64,000 nt of DNA. It comes from Symsagittifera roscoffensis. Taxonomy: Eukaryota > Xenacoelomorpha > Acoela > Convolutidae. A program made the position numbers and the translations under genes. Where the stretch lies: NCBI RefSeq assembly GCF_963678635.1, contig NC_087062.1, forward strand, positions 27,364,833 to 27,428,832. The letters run 5' to 3'. Numbering within the stretch: position 1 is the first letter of the stretch; the number at the start of each line of letters is the position of its first letter. The notes beneath the pieces were generated by a model. The model was not told the DNA's origin, searched no databases, and saw nothing but the letters and a program-made list of their open reading frames with translations. Positions 31,501-46,500 of this stretch are shown here, one piece after another.

Positions 31501-34500
31501 ATGAACGAAGCCGCAATGTGCTTTTCACTTAATGAACCTGGAACATTGATACAAAAAATGATAAAACCCGAAAATGGGGCTAAACTTTAGAAAAGGGTGA
31601 ACCAGGACAAATGACAACAAGGATAGCCAGTTGCTTAGCAATTAGCACAGTGTTCCGATCACATTCGTAAAAAAGGTACAAAAAAATGAGTGGTATGATT
31701 ATAGAGCTACACAAACGCAGAAAAACTTAGTGAATTAGGCACAAAAAACTAAAATTGTCATCAAAAAATCAAACAGAGCCAATCGAAGATCGGAAACAAT
31801 TAATGAACGCAAGTAAACATAAAAAACACTGACTTTCTTGAAAAAATCTCAACTTTCGATTTTCAAAGAAAAAAATTGATACTCTTTCTGCTCTTTGAAT
31901 TTCTAGAACAATTTATGATTGGCGCTTTTTTGATAACATAAACCCAACTTAAGAAAATTGGATCAAAAGGTAGTTTTTATTCCGCTGGGAAACCGTAAAA
32001 ATAAATTCCACTTTCGAAACTAGAAATCATTCACATTTTTTGCGCCATTTCCACGTTCGTATTGGAAGAGTGCTATTTACGTCACGTTGAGCAGATGATT
32101 TTCAACTGAACTCAAAAAGTGCATTATACCTAAGTGCATCAAAATTTTAGAATTTTCCTGAAAAAAAATTTAAAAAATCAGCAAGACCTATAATAAACGA
32201 AAACAAAATAAAGGTCAAAACAAAACATTAAAAATTGTAAGAAAACTTTTAGGAACAAGAAAGCGCTTCATGAAGCTTCCAAAATTGATTTTCTTGTTAA
32301 AAAACCATTTTTTAGCCTAAATGGCCAATATTTAAATATAACGAACGTTACTCGAAAGCTGTACTCGCTCGAAATTGGACTAAAACTCATACATTTTAAA
32401 CAGATTTTTCTCAACAATGGGACAAATTTTTGTAATTCTTTTATTATCGTTTAAATCACGAATGAAAGGGCTTTAAAATGATATATCACTCGACCCATTC
32501 CAATGATTATTTCTGGTACCTGATTTTGCATGAACAAAAAAAAAACTATAACACGCGAATACAAAGTTCATTATGTTATCGAGCCTACCAACCAACCTTA
32601 CAAAATGACTACTGCCATTTTTCAGTTAATCTAGCGGTTATTAGCTCTTATCTGCGCATTTTTAAAAAAAAATTAAATCAGTATCTTACAAAAATGACAG
32701 GAAGTTTCGAGAACATTTGATTTTCTTTCAGCAAGGTGTTCCGAAGATTGCGTACTACTTGCTCAGCAACTGCTTCTCCTTTTTAATTCAAACAACTAAC
32801 GCAGACGCGAAGCAGAGCTTCGCGCCACTTGCGATACAACACTAACATAAAAAAAAACATCGAGCCAAAAATGAAAAAAAAAAATAATAGGTCATATTAA
32901 CTTTCATACGTCTCGATAGAAGTTAATTCCAGAAAACATGCCGCACACTTGAACTATTAATCAGCAACAACGGAACAAAATTTACGAAAAGAAACAAAGC
33001 CGACAATCAGTGATGTAGCAACTAAGCCGACCATCTTTGAGAAGACACTAACTGAGCCGAACAGAAAGTTTTTATGAATTTAAAAAAAAATCTTTCAAGT
33101 CCCCCCTTGAAACTAGAATATGAAAAACATTTGCACCTGCAACTACAAGGAAAATTTTCTACAGCAAACCAAAATCCGTTATGGCAATTTAGCCCACAAA
33201 ACCTGAGCGAACAAACAAAAAACCAACAGATCTTTTTTTAGAAATTTTTTTTTCCAATCCCTTGATACTGAAAAAAAAAACAAGATCCGGCCACGACTCG
33301 AACCCCAGATCTTAAGATACAAAGGCGACTGTTTTATCTCCAGGCCAAGAGGGAAGCAACCTGGAACATATTCAGAGAAGGTGTGAAGATCAGGTGATTC
33401 AACAGCTTGTTAAAATAGTTGTTAACCCGAAAAAGTCTATCTTCCAGTTTGATAACGCTTGCTTATCACAAGCGTAATGATATTCATGTTTCCGCGCATT
33501 TGATTGATCCCAGTGCCTCCGGAGCAAAGCCACGTGTCATAACCATGGTTACCAACTTTGATTGATTCCGGTGCCTCCGAGTAAAGTCACATGTCACAAC
33601 CAGGGTAACCAACTGGTCGACAAAAAAGTAGCGAATTTGTCAAAATATAATGGGAAAAGCTCACAATGGACAAAAAACAAGTGACAAAAACAAGTGACAA
33701 CAAGTATAGCCAGTTACTGTGCAAGTAACACAGAATGTTCCGACCATAGTCTTAAAAACAAATTTTCAAATTAGTGTCGTTTATTCTGCGCGGTCTGAGA
33801 AACGACTCTAAACGAAAAATAGAACTTAGACATATTCGCAAGTTTGAAATAACTAAGCCAATTGGAAAACAGTTTTTGTAGCAAAAGGCCTAGAAAAACG
33901 AATTTTTTTTGCAGAAATTGTTTGAGTTTTTAAGTTTTTGATTCACAAAATGGCACTAAAAAACTACGTTTCTCGAGTAAAACTAAGTTTTCAAAGCTTA
34001 AATTAAGCTTAAATAAGCTTTTGTACGACTGCTTAGCTTCACTTTATTAGCTAGAAATTACACCAAAAATCAAAATATTTTAACTGATTTTTCCCGACAC
34101 TGAGAATACTTTTTAATGTCGTTCGAATCACAACTGAAAGGCTTCAATATGATATTCCGATATCTTGACCTAATCCGATGATTATTTGCGTCACCTGATT
34201 TTGCGTGTAAAACAAAATAAACTAAAACACACCCGAATATAAAGTGCCTCCACATTTTAAGAGACACTTTTTTGACTAAATCTTCTGCGCAGCAGGCAGA
34301 TTTTCGAAAAAAAAACAGGCACAAATGTCAAATTTGGAAGGTTTTGACCAAAATAAAAGTATATTTGCGCCAAATGCGCCTTAAAAAGAAATTTTAGGAT
34401 CAGTTGGCCGAGAATAAATGTCAAAATAGTACCAAAGGGTGATACCATTAAAAAAGCGACCAGTAAAAAAAGTAGAGTTTTAGAGACCAGTAGTGACCGG

Positions 34501-37500
34501 TAACTATAAAAAAAGACCAGTTGGTAACCCTGGTCATAACCACTTGACCATGAAACCGCCATTTCCTCAATTTTCACCCATAGGTAACAAAGATTAGACT
34601 TTAATTAAAAGTACAGTTAGATCAAATGCTGGCCAATTAAGGCATAAAATTCCCTCTAGAAGGTGGGACTTTGCTTGAAAAAAGTGAATTGACCTTATAA
34701 CACTCGCAAGCTCGCTTGAGTAAAAAATACATGCAAGTACCTTTTGCGATTGCCACATCGATAGCCTGTTCTACACTGCCTTGTAAAAGCAGCACATCAG
34801 ATTGCCCTTCAAAATCGCTCGCTTCCTCGCATAATTTAGCCTCACTTTTCAACAAACCTACAGCACCACTAGCCCCACAGAACATTCCGTGAAAAGAATC
34901 TTCGCTATCACCATCGTAGTTTTCAACACCAACATTGTCAGGATTTTCCGTTACATTCTTCGCCTTTTCTTTGGATTCGAACACTTTTCTTGTTTCTTGA
35001 ATGGCCTGAAAGACTTTCGGACTATTTCCTAATTGTTTCAGAAAAGTTTTCAGCTTCGGTCGTCGCGCGAGACTAACTTTCGAATCACCTGCACCTTCGT
35101 CTGCTTTCGGAGTGATAGCGGTGCCTCTGATATTTTCAAAACCCGATGACTCTTTCTGTGTCTTCGCTTCATTGAGCGAACTTTGCTCGTTATCAGCATC
35201 ATTTGCGATATGATTCCCATTCATATCAGGCATTACTTCCGAACGATTCTCTACAAGGCCAGCATTTTCAATATCTATTAAAACGTTACTCTTGAAAACT
35301 TCTGGGGCTTTTCTTTCTTGTTTTGAAGGACGCCAACAATGCATAATGAAGTCAGTTCCTCCAGAGTAAATTAAGTCCGAATCAGACAAGGAGAACTTGG
35401 CACATGTTGCAGATGCATCTGCATTCTGGAGATAGTTTCCAGCACACTCATATTGACCTAAGCAGGCGTATTCATTTTTGCAATTTTATGTATGATTTAA
35501 AAGTAATTTCGTTCCAAACAAAAACTCACATATCGGGTATCTTATTTGAAATAGCATCTTCGCAAACCACATCCTACAGACTGGCCGAGAAAAATGTCAA
35601 CAATACTGCCCTATTCAGCTTAATTATTTAGAAAAGTATATCAAGTTACCCGACGGTGAAATTTTCCACATTTGCACGCTCCCATCGTTTGAAGTTGAGA
35701 GAAGTGTTTGTCTCTCGTGAGGCGACCATTGAATCTTGCCAATTTTCTTCTTGTGACCGAACAACTGACAAAAAACATTCGAAATAACTGGAGCTTCATT
35801 GCCAGTTTCTGCATTTTTATCTTGCTTTTGCCTCAAGATACTCGAAATATCGACAACGTTGATTTTCATGTCGTTTTTTGAACTGACGGCTAACCAAACG
35901 GAGCTTTCTTGCGCATCATTGACATCAGGATACTGCCATGCTAAATGATATATTGCACTTGTATGTAGCTCTATTATAGCAACATAATTTAGATTTGAAT
36001 CCAATATTTCCACTGTTCCATTGTTATTTCCGACTGCCAAATGTAAGTTATCGTGGCTCCAGCTGATTGCGCTTCTCTGCTCGTCAAATGCTTTGCCGTG
36101 TTTTGTTTCCAAAATAGAGTTCAGATTTCTGGCAGCTTCATTGAGTGCTGAGGGGTTGTGAATGAAGACTTTACCATCACTCGCACAGCTGTACAAGTCG
36201 ACGTACTTCTTATTAGTCTAAAATAACCGTTCAATACCAAAATATTCGTCTCCCACTAAAAAGCTTGATCTATTCTTCAAACGGAATTTCTAATTTCAAC
36301 TATACGAGGAATTAATTTTATTTCCAAAATCTTACTTCAACTTTTTGACACAGGCGAGCCGGAGCTTCGCATCACTTGCGATACAACACACTACATAGAT
36401 TAAACACAACATGGATTAAAATAAGTGGAACAAAATCTAGTCAAATAAAAAAACTATGTCTACTAAAGTATGTCTATTTAGTATGCCTCGATAAAAATTC
36501 ATTTTAGGCAAACATGCCAAGCAAATTAATCGAATATTAAATTAGCGACGGAATAAAACTTACGGAACCGAAACGAAGCCGATAATCTTCGAACAGACAT
36601 CAGTTGAGCCGGAAAAAAAAGATTTGTAAATAAGTTTGAAGTCCCCTTGAAACTATAATAAACAACACATCCAATTATATTGAAAATTTGTTACAGCGAA
36701 AAAAATCCGTGATGTGGTAACTAAGACCACAAAATTAAAATTTGAGCCGACAAACAGAAGTCCGACTTTTCATTTTATTCCGGAAAAGTTTTTAATTTCA
36801 TACACACTACAAAAACAAGGTCCAGCTGGGACGCAACCCCAGACACTAGGGTTCAAAGGCAACCTCGTTACCTCAAGGCCAACGGAGAACCAGCAGCATG
36901 ATGTTAAGATTCAATAATAAAACAAGTCAGAAAAGCTAATAGATTTGAAAGATAAGTTGTTTACGGGGAAAAAACGTAGTTCCCGATTACAACACACTGG
37001 CTTTGGCAAGTTTAATCAAAAGTCAGAGCAATTTTACCGATTCAAAAATAATAATTATACAAACAACTGAAAAGTTTACGTGAAAAAGGGAGCGCAACTT
37101 GTATCAACAATGAACACAGAATTTAGTTGTAGTAGTAGTAGTAAATGACTTCAATTACTCAAATTACAAATTGGTTCAGCAAACACATGAGCAGCATCGC
37201 CACTTCAAGTACCAGGTAAAAATTCTGTGCAGGTTGTATACGGTTCTGCAGAGCTTCTGAAGCGAGGTTCGTATTAAACGCTTCAAGTTTGATGGCGGGT
37301 CTATTGGTATGATGCTGAATAGTTAAACAAAATCGTTGACACAATCAATAACTCTGAAGAAAAAGACGAATTTGTTGTCAACTGCTTGTGCACAAACCGC
37401 TGCTTCGATCGAAAAATCTGGGTGCTCCGAAGGCTCCTCCGATGTTTTAAGTCAGAAATAATCATCAAAATGAATGCAGTTGAGGTCTAACATGATGGTC

Positions 37501-40500
37501 TCAAGAAAACGGATATCTATTTTGATGAGCTGGTAAGGAATTCGCAAGGAAATCGAATATTGAAAGAGAGTACAAAAAGGTAACCAGCCATATGACCACC
37601 TATGTCCCTGAAATTAAGCTATTTTTTAAACCAAACTGGATAACCGTATTAAGCTGTTTTAAACCAAGCTGGATGCCCATATAAAACTATAGAAAAACAC
37701 AAGTTTTGAACAGATTAAACTTTACTCCAGAAGGGACATTTTTTGAGATGCTATCTCGCAGATAATTGAAAATTCGTCTAGCTTTTAAAAGCTTTTTTTT
37801 AGCAATGTGTTCATCTCGCTTCAAGTTTGTGTGCACTTCGAGTCCAAGATCAGTCACAGTCCTTTTCAACTATATCACACTGCATCTGACAAACAACTTC
37901 AGGTCTTTAGTAGCATTCAAAGGAAGGAAACATGTCTTTGATGAAGGAAACAAAACTCAGTTGATTATCAAACGCCCATAACTTTAATACACTTTAATAC
38001 ACCATAAATTTAGTTTCATCGGCATGACAATAGCAGCTACATGAATCCGGTAAATCAAGAAGATCGTCAATGAAAATGAGTATTACTGGTGAATATCTGT
38101 AGATCCCAACGTTCCGAGGACCCAAAATAAAAACTTAATCTTGAATTATGTTTGGTTGAAAGCTGGGCCAACGAACAGAAGAATCAAATATTTATTACCA
38201 GGACGAGACGCAACACAATCATAGAGCAGATTATCATAGCGATGCTTAAACCGGCGAGATTTTAACCGAGAGCCGGCTAAAGTAGTCTTTGACCAATTAA
38301 AAAGATTTGGGATACGCGACTTTTATTTTGGTAATAAGAGTAGAGGACTGATTTTTCATTTTGGGTACGATTACGCACCAAAATACTTAGCCATCCAGTT
38401 AGAGTTAAACTTGAGCCCCAGAGAGAAGGGGGAGGGCCTCTTCCACTGGAGGCCCCTAGTGATGAAAAAAAGAATATCAGCCATTCAGAAATGAAAAATC
38501 AAAAATCTAAAACATAGTCAACAGACAGTTGGAAAAGAGACAATGAGCAGTGAGCAAAAAAATTTGAACTTTCAAACTTCAAATTTTTTACTTTTATGAT
38601 AAAGTTAAGCCACTTGAAAAAACTGGATCAATTTATCTGGGAATCTTCAAATTAAAATAAACTTTCGAAACTAGAAGTTAATCGTTTTTTGTGACCTTTA
38701 ACACTTTTGCTGTTCGATAGTGGAGTTTCTTCCTTTTAACAGGAAAGGAAATAGTAATACGGAAAAAAATCAAAACTCAAACCACGAAAAATCAAAGTTG
38801 AGCCTGAACAAAATTTAAAGACTTTTTTCTGAAAAAAAAACGAAAAATCATCAAGACCTTTATAAGAGTATTTATTCAAGCATGACTCAAAGAATCAGCA
38901 AAAGTATAAAAAAACATGTAAATTCAGGGTATTGTACTCAAAATAAGTAGGTCTGATACAAGTTACAACCTTCCCAGAACCGAGGAGACATTATGCAAGC
39001 GCATCTGAGCTTTCTGTCTTGATAATTGCTTTGAGTCCACTAAAAGATTGATCTGATGGAACTGTTGTCAAATATCTAGCCTCATTCATTAGAAACTTTG
39101 TCTTCCGTTGCATCCCACAGTTCTTTGTTAAACAAGGATAGCCGGTTACCATGCAAGTAGCACAAAGATCCGATTATAGACTTAAAAAAGTTTTTTTTCA
39201 AATCAGTCAGGGGCGCGGATCTAGGATTTTCTCGAGGGGAGGCTGATTTTCAAAAATTTTCGACAATTTTGACCTTTTTTTAGGTCGACCAAATTGATTT
39301 TCCGAGCTCTCCGAAAGCACTAAAAAGATGCTGTTTTCGTCAAATTTTTTGCGCCGCAGGAAAATTTTTGAAAAAAAAAAACAGGTCAAAAATGCCGTTT
39401 TTGGGCACTTTTTGAAAAAATTTGACAAAAAAATCAGTTTTTTTTGGCGCGCGCTCCCCCTCAAAAACAGTATATATTGGCGCCCAAGGTGCCTTTAGAA
39501 AAATTTTAGGGTCGGTCAGCCAAAAATGGATTTCTTAAAAAGTACCAAAGGGGGACCCTTTGGGTCGGCAGGGGGTCGAATCCGAGTGGAGGGGGCGTCC
39601 GCCCCCCCCCTCCCTCTAAATACGCCCCTGAAACCAGTGTAGTTTTTACTGTGTGGTTTGATAAAAAGATCATAACGAAAAAATAAAACATGAATAGATT
39701 CGACAAACATAACAAATAGGCCAAATGGTAAAGTTTTTGCAAAATTTTTTTTGTAGTTTTTGATTCCCAAAATGGCACTGAAAACTCCAAAAACTAATTT
39801 ACATTAAATTTTCACGGCTCAAATTAAGCATAAAAAAGCTACTGTAAGCCTGCACGCTCACCTTATTAGCGAGAAAATAGACCAAATCAAAAACTTCAAA
39901 CAGGTTTTTTGATAGAGTTCGAATCACGACTGAAAGGGCTTCAATATAATATAGCACTCGACCCATTCCGATGATTATTTGTGGTACCTGATTATGCGTG
40001 CAAACCGAAAAGAAAAAACTAAAACACCCGAATACAAAGTTCCTCCCCATTTTCAATTTTCATTAGGGACGATATCAATTTTATTGAGGGAACAAATAAG
40101 TAACTTAGTTCCGTCAACAAGTTCATTAAAACCCAAAGAAAGCAGCAAAAATTGACTGTTCAAAACAATTCGAATGATAGAAAAGAGTTGTACATGCAAA
40201 AAGAGCCAAGTTTAACTGCTCAAGTACTCAGATTTCAGGAAGATTTGAGTTATCTACAGAGTTATCAGGCAAAGTTTTCGTAGCAGACAAATAACATTTA
40301 TCTCAAATACTTGTCTCTTTTAATGTGCGAATGGCTTACCTTAACTCCTGTTGATTTTTCTTCCGATTGCTCTGTTTCATTGCTGTCCGCAGTATCATCA
40401 GTAACAGTTTCAGGCGCCGGCCCGAAGGAGAGGGCATACACAGTTGACGAGTGGAATGTAGTGGAAGTGGATGCCCCTCTGTTGTTTGTGACGTCATACA

Positions 40501-43500
40501 GCCCCACTTTGCCATCTTCAGTGCCGAATGCGACCAAACCTTCTTTGGACGGATGAAAACACACCACCGTCACCTGAAAAGAAATCACGTAAAAAACACT
40601 TGATATTACAGAGGTTCTAAACTACAACGCGCACCATGATTGCGGCGCTTTTTGAAACACAAAGACAAAACGAGTCAGGTATGGTAATATCCAACCAAAG
40701 AAAACATATATGAGGTTTAAATGATGTTGCGGTACATTTAATCTACATTTAATTCAAATTTTTGCCTTATATCTACGCAGATGCAAATGGTAAGTATGAA
40801 ATACTTATGCAGTCGAGCTACTCAGACGCAGATCTAAGATCTTCTGGAGGCGGTGGATTATTAAAAATCATTGACACTTAATAAGATTTGAACAGATCAA
40901 AAAAAATTAAAAATACCAAATAAACTTTGGAACAATTTTCGAAAACCTGAGAAAAAGTACATCAGGTTGAAGCTCTTTGAATTGCAATAACAAATTAAGA
41001 CTGACTGTTTTTAGATAAAACCCAATTTAAGAAAACTTTTCAATGAAAGAGTATATTTGTTATTCCGCTGGGTAACCTTCGAGCTAAAATCCACTTTCGA
41101 AAGTAGAAGTCGTTCACGTTTTTTTTGCGCTATTTCCGCACACGTAATTGGAGAGCGCAATTAGTTTAACTTCTAACAGTTGAATTTAAATAAAACTAAC
41201 GTGTAACGCACCTCCGGTGCTTCGAAGTTTTGACAACTGATAAAAAACCGCGTATATTGGAAACAAGATATGCATTCTTTGAAAATTTTTAAATGAATGA
41301 CGAAAAAAAAATCAGATCTCGGAAAATGACAGCAAGTGAGCAGTCGCATTTGGGCGCAAGATTTGCAACTCCTGAGAGTACCCACAGTACCAAACTACAG
41401 CTTAGGGAATTTCAAATTTTCAGAAACTTCAGATTTAAGTTTTATAAAAAAAATTCTGAAAACACATAAAAACATCAAATCTGGAATATTTGAGGCAAGT
41501 TTATATTTCGAGGCAAGATTAGCAACTCTTGAGTACTATGACAACCCCCAACTACAGGGCTAGGAACCCAAATCGTCATTTCTGGAAAACCACAAAAACT
41601 GAGTATTCTAGCATCCCCTAATTACAGGGTTAGGAATATTAGGAATTTTGAGAAACTTCAATTTTCAATTTTCTACAACTTTTATCTCGAAAACCGCAAA
41701 ACATTGAGCAGTCATAATCTGAGGCAAGAATCGCAACTCGCCCTTATTACAGGGACAGGAATTTTTCTTTTGAAAAAAAAATTAAACATTCAGTTTTTCG
41801 AAACAAAATAAAAAAACGCCATATCTCGAAAACCGCACAGATTTCAGCAGTCGAACTTGGAGGCAAGATTCGCAACTCTTACAGCCCCTAACTACAAGGT
41901 TAAGAATTCAACAATTAAAGAATTTTACTTCAGTTTTCGGATAACTACAAAAAACCGAGCAGTCAAATTTGCAACCCCTGATACTACTCTCACAGTAGTC
42001 AACAGAACTCTAAAGCGTTGCGATTTTCGAGAAACTTCAAAACTTTATTATCTGGAAAGTTTGTTGAAAAAACAATAAACAACGTCATATCTAGAAAACT
42101 GCGACGATTTGAGCAGTCGTATTTGGAAGCAAGATTCTCAACTCCTGAGAGTACTCTGAAAACCCCCACTAACAAGGTTAAGAATTCAACATTATTAAAG
42201 AATTATATTTCAGTATTCTGAAAAACTATTGAAAAATCAAAGAAATGTCATATCTGGATAACTACAAAAACACGAGCAGTCAAATTTGCAGGCAGCGTTG
42301 CGAATTTCGAGAAACTTTAAAATTATATTTTTCGAAAAAACTTATTGAAAAAACATAAACAACGTCATATCTGGAAAACTGCGAAGATTTGAACAGGCGT
42401 GTTTGGAGGCAAGATTCTCAACTCCTGAGAGTACTCTGAAAACCCCCAACAACAAGGTTAAGAATTCAACATTATTAAAGAATTATATTTCAGTGTTCTG
42501 AAAAACTATTGAAAAATCAAAAAAATGTCATATCTGGATAACTACAAAAACACGAGCAGTCAAATTTGCAGGCAGCGTTGCGAATTTCGAGAAACTTTAA
42601 AATTGTATTTTTCGAAAAAACTTATTGAAAAAACATAAACAACGTCATATCTGGAAAACTGCGAAGATTTGAACAGTCGTGTTTGGAGTCAAGATTCTCA
42701 ACTCCTGAGAGTACTCTGACAGCCCCCAACAACAAGGCTAAGTATTCAACTTTAATTGAGAATTATATATTTCACTTTTTCGAAACAAAATAAAAAAGGC
42801 CATATCCCGAAAACCGCACAGATTACAGCAGTCAAACTTGGAGGCAAGATTCGCAACTCTGACGGCCCCTAACTACAAGGTTAAGAATTCAAAATTATTA
42901 AAGAATTATACTTCAGTTTTTTGGATAACTACAAAAAACCGAGCAGTCAAATTTGCAACCCCTGATACTACTCTCACAGTAGTCAACAGAACTCTAAAGC
43001 GTTGCGATTTTCGAGAAACTTCAAAACTTTATTATCTGGAAAGTTTGTTGAAAAAACAATAAACAACGTCATATCTAGAAAACTGCAACGATTTGAGCAG
43101 TCGTATTTGGAAGCAAGATTCTCAACTCCTGAGAGTACTCTGAAAACCCCCAACAACAAGGTTAAGAATTCAACATTATTAAAGAATTATATTTCAGTGT
43201 TCTGAAAAACTATTGAAAAATCAAAGAAATGTCATATCTGGATAACTACAAAAACACGAGCAGTCAAATTTGCAGGCAGCGTTGCGAATTTCGAGAAACT
43301 TTAAAATTGTATTTTTCGAAAAAACTTATTGAAAAAACATAAACAACGTCATATCTGGAAAACTGCGAAGATTTGAACAGTCGTGTTTGGAGGCAAGATT
43401 CTCAACTCCTGAGAGTACTCTGAAAACCCCCAACAACAAGGTTAAGAATTCAACATTATTAAAGAATTATATTTCAGTGTTCTGAAAAACTATAGAAAAA

Positions 43501-46500
43501 TCAAAAAAATGTCATATCTGGATAACTACAAAAACACGAGCAGTCAAATTTGCAGGCAGCGTTGCGAATTTCGAGAAACTTTAAAATTGTATTTTTCGAA
43601 AAAACTTATTGAAAAAACATAAACAACGTCATATCTGGAAAACTGCGAAGATTTGAACAGTCGTGTTTGGAGGCAAGATTCTCAACTCCTGAGAGTACTC
43701 TGAAAACCCCCAACAACAAGGTTAAGAATTCAACATTATTAAAGAATTATATTTCAGTGTTCTGAAAAACTATAGAAAAATCAAAAAAATGTCATATCTG
43801 GATAACTACAAAAACACGAGCAGTCAAATTTGCAGGCAGCGTTGCGAATTTCGAGAAACTTTAAAATTGTATTTTTCGAAAAAACTTATTGAAAAAACAT
43901 AAACAACGTCATATCTGGAAAACTGCGAAGATTTGAACAGTCGTGTTTGGAGGCAAGATTCTCAACTCCTGAGAGTACTCTGACAGCCCCCAACAACAAG
44001 GCTAAGTATTCAACTTTAATTGAGAATTATATATTTCACTTTTTCGAAACAAAATAAAAAAGGCCATATCCCGAAAACCGCACAGATTACAGCAGTCAAA
44101 CTTGGAGGCAAGATTCGCAACTCTGACGGCCCCTAACTACAAGGTTAAGAATTCAAAATTATTCAAGAATTATACTTCAGTTTTTTGGATAACTACAAAA
44201 AACTGAGCAGTCAAATTTGCAACCCCTGATACTACTCTCACAGTAGTCAACAGGACTCTACAGCGTTGCGATTTTCGAGAAACTTCAAAATTTTATTATT
44301 TGAAAAAGTTTGTTGAAAAAACAATAAACAACGTCAAATCTAGAAAACTGCGACAATTTGAGCAGTCGTTTTTGGAGCACCCAACTAGAGGGTAGAGAAT
44401 TTCAAATTGACGAAAAAAAATTAATTCAAGTTTTTTGAAAATTTATTGAAAAAAAAAAAACAAAACATCATGTCTCGAAAACTACAAGGATAAGAGCAGT
44501 CAAAAAAGGAGGAAAGGTTTGCAACCCCTGAGAGTACTCTGCAACCCCACCTACAGGGCAACCCCACCTATAGGGTTAGGAGTTTCAGATTTTGAAGAAA
44601 AAAGTTTCGTTTAAGTTTCCTGAAAACTTTTTGAAAAATCAAAAAGAAACGTCATATCTCGAAAACTACAAGGATTACCCTGACTACTGGGAGTACCCTG
44701 ACATCTTCCAACTACAGGTTTGGGAACTTCGAATTTCAGATTGAAAAGCTTTCAGTTCTTAGTTTTCTAAAAATAAAAAATTGAGTTAAAACGTGAGTTA
44801 AAACTGAAAAAATAATTTATACATTCGATATAGCTCGTGAAAAAATTGTTTTGTTAAACATGCAAAAATGATACGCGAAAAACCTAGCGCATGACTTCCA
44901 CCTTCGAGGCCTCAAATAGATTGGTGAAAAAAAAAGATTTCTAAAACATGTACTAAAACAGCCATATATTTATTGCAACCGTGAAGATAAACTGGGCTCA
45001 TCAATCAAGGGTTTCTATTTCAAAAAGCGTCATCTCGAAAACCGAAATGATTTGAGCAGATAAGGTAGACGGCAGACCTGCTACCTTATATTGTTCTGAC
45101 AGCACACCGCGATAGGGTTAAAGATTTCAATTTATATTAGTTGTTTTTATATCTAAGTTTTTCTGAAAAAGCATTTGAAAAAAAAATTGAGAAACAACAT
45201 ATCTCAGAAAAAAAAAAGAACTGAGCAGGAAAAGTTAGAGGCCAGATTAATAAAATCATAAAAATTACTATATCTCTGAAACCAAAAGGGTAGTAGCAGC
45301 CATATTTGGAGGTAAGAACTGTAACACTTGAGTGCACCCTGACAGCACCCCGCCATTTGGTTGAGAATTTGAAGTTCTGTTAGTCTTTTTTTTATATAAA
45401 ATTTTTGAAAAAAAAATCATAAAAAACGCCATATCACGAAAAACAAAAGGACTGGAGCAGTCATACTTGGATATCAGAAATGCAACCCCTGGGTGTACCC
45501 TGACGAAGTTCGGTTGGTTTTTTAAGTTTTGAAAAAAATGGAAAAGTTCCAAGACGCCATTTACATTAAAACAAAAAAAAATTGAGCTGTCATACTTGGA
45601 TATCAAATTTGCTGTCTCTAAAAGTACCTTGACAACCCACCATTATAGGGTTGAGAATTTCAAGTTCGGTTAATTTATTTATATCTAAGATATTTGAAAA
45701 AAAAACTCCATATCTCGAATACCTAAAGTATTCGAGCCGTCACACTTAGACTTCAGATTTTCATTCTCTGAATTTATAATCTGGCAATACTTCACTACAG
45801 GATTCAGAAATTCAAATTCGGTTAGTTTTTAAAATTTAAAAATTTTGAGAAAAAAAAATCAGAAACATGCCATATCTAGAAAACCAGAAGGATTTGAGGA
45901 AACATAACTTGACGCTTGATTTGCAACCCCTGAGTGTACCCCACTAGATGGTTGAGAATTTCAAATTAGATTGTTTGTATATCTAAGTTTCGATATATAT
46001 CTAATTTTTTTGAAAAAAAGACGAAAATCATAAACTCCACATCTCGAAAACAAAAAGGAGTTCAGTCAACTTAGTTAAACGCTAGAATCGTATTACTTGA
46101 TTGTATTCTGACAGCACCCCACTATAGGGTTGAAACTTTCAAGTTCGGTTTACTTTTTATATCTAAATTTTTTGTAAAAAAATCGATAAAAACGCCATAA
46201 CTGGAAAACTGCGAAAATTTGAGCAGTCGTACTTGGAGGCAAGAATCGCAACTCCTAAGAGTACTCTGAAAACCCCCAACAACAAGGTTAAGAATTCAAC
46301 AATATTTAAGAATTATATTTCAGTGTTCTGAAAAACTATTGAAAAATCTAAAAAATGTCATATCTGGATAACTACAAAAAAAAACGAGCAGTCAAATTTG
46401 CAGGCAGCGTTGCGAATTTCGAGAAACTTTAAAATTGTATTTTTCGAAAAAACTTATTGAAAAACCATAAACAACGTCATATCTGGAAAACTGCGAAGAT

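Noticed and set aside
33286-33355. Possible tRNA gene on the minus strand
   Set aside because: A and B boxes are recognisable but no acceptor, D and T stems pair properly, and two further degraded copies with the same long body exist. It is better seen as a SINE head.
41857-43205. Repeated 67-75-codon plus-strand frames in the intron 3 satellite
   Set aside because: They follow the satellite period, are absent in diverged monomers and show AT-rich, low-complexity translation. They are a by-product of the repeat.
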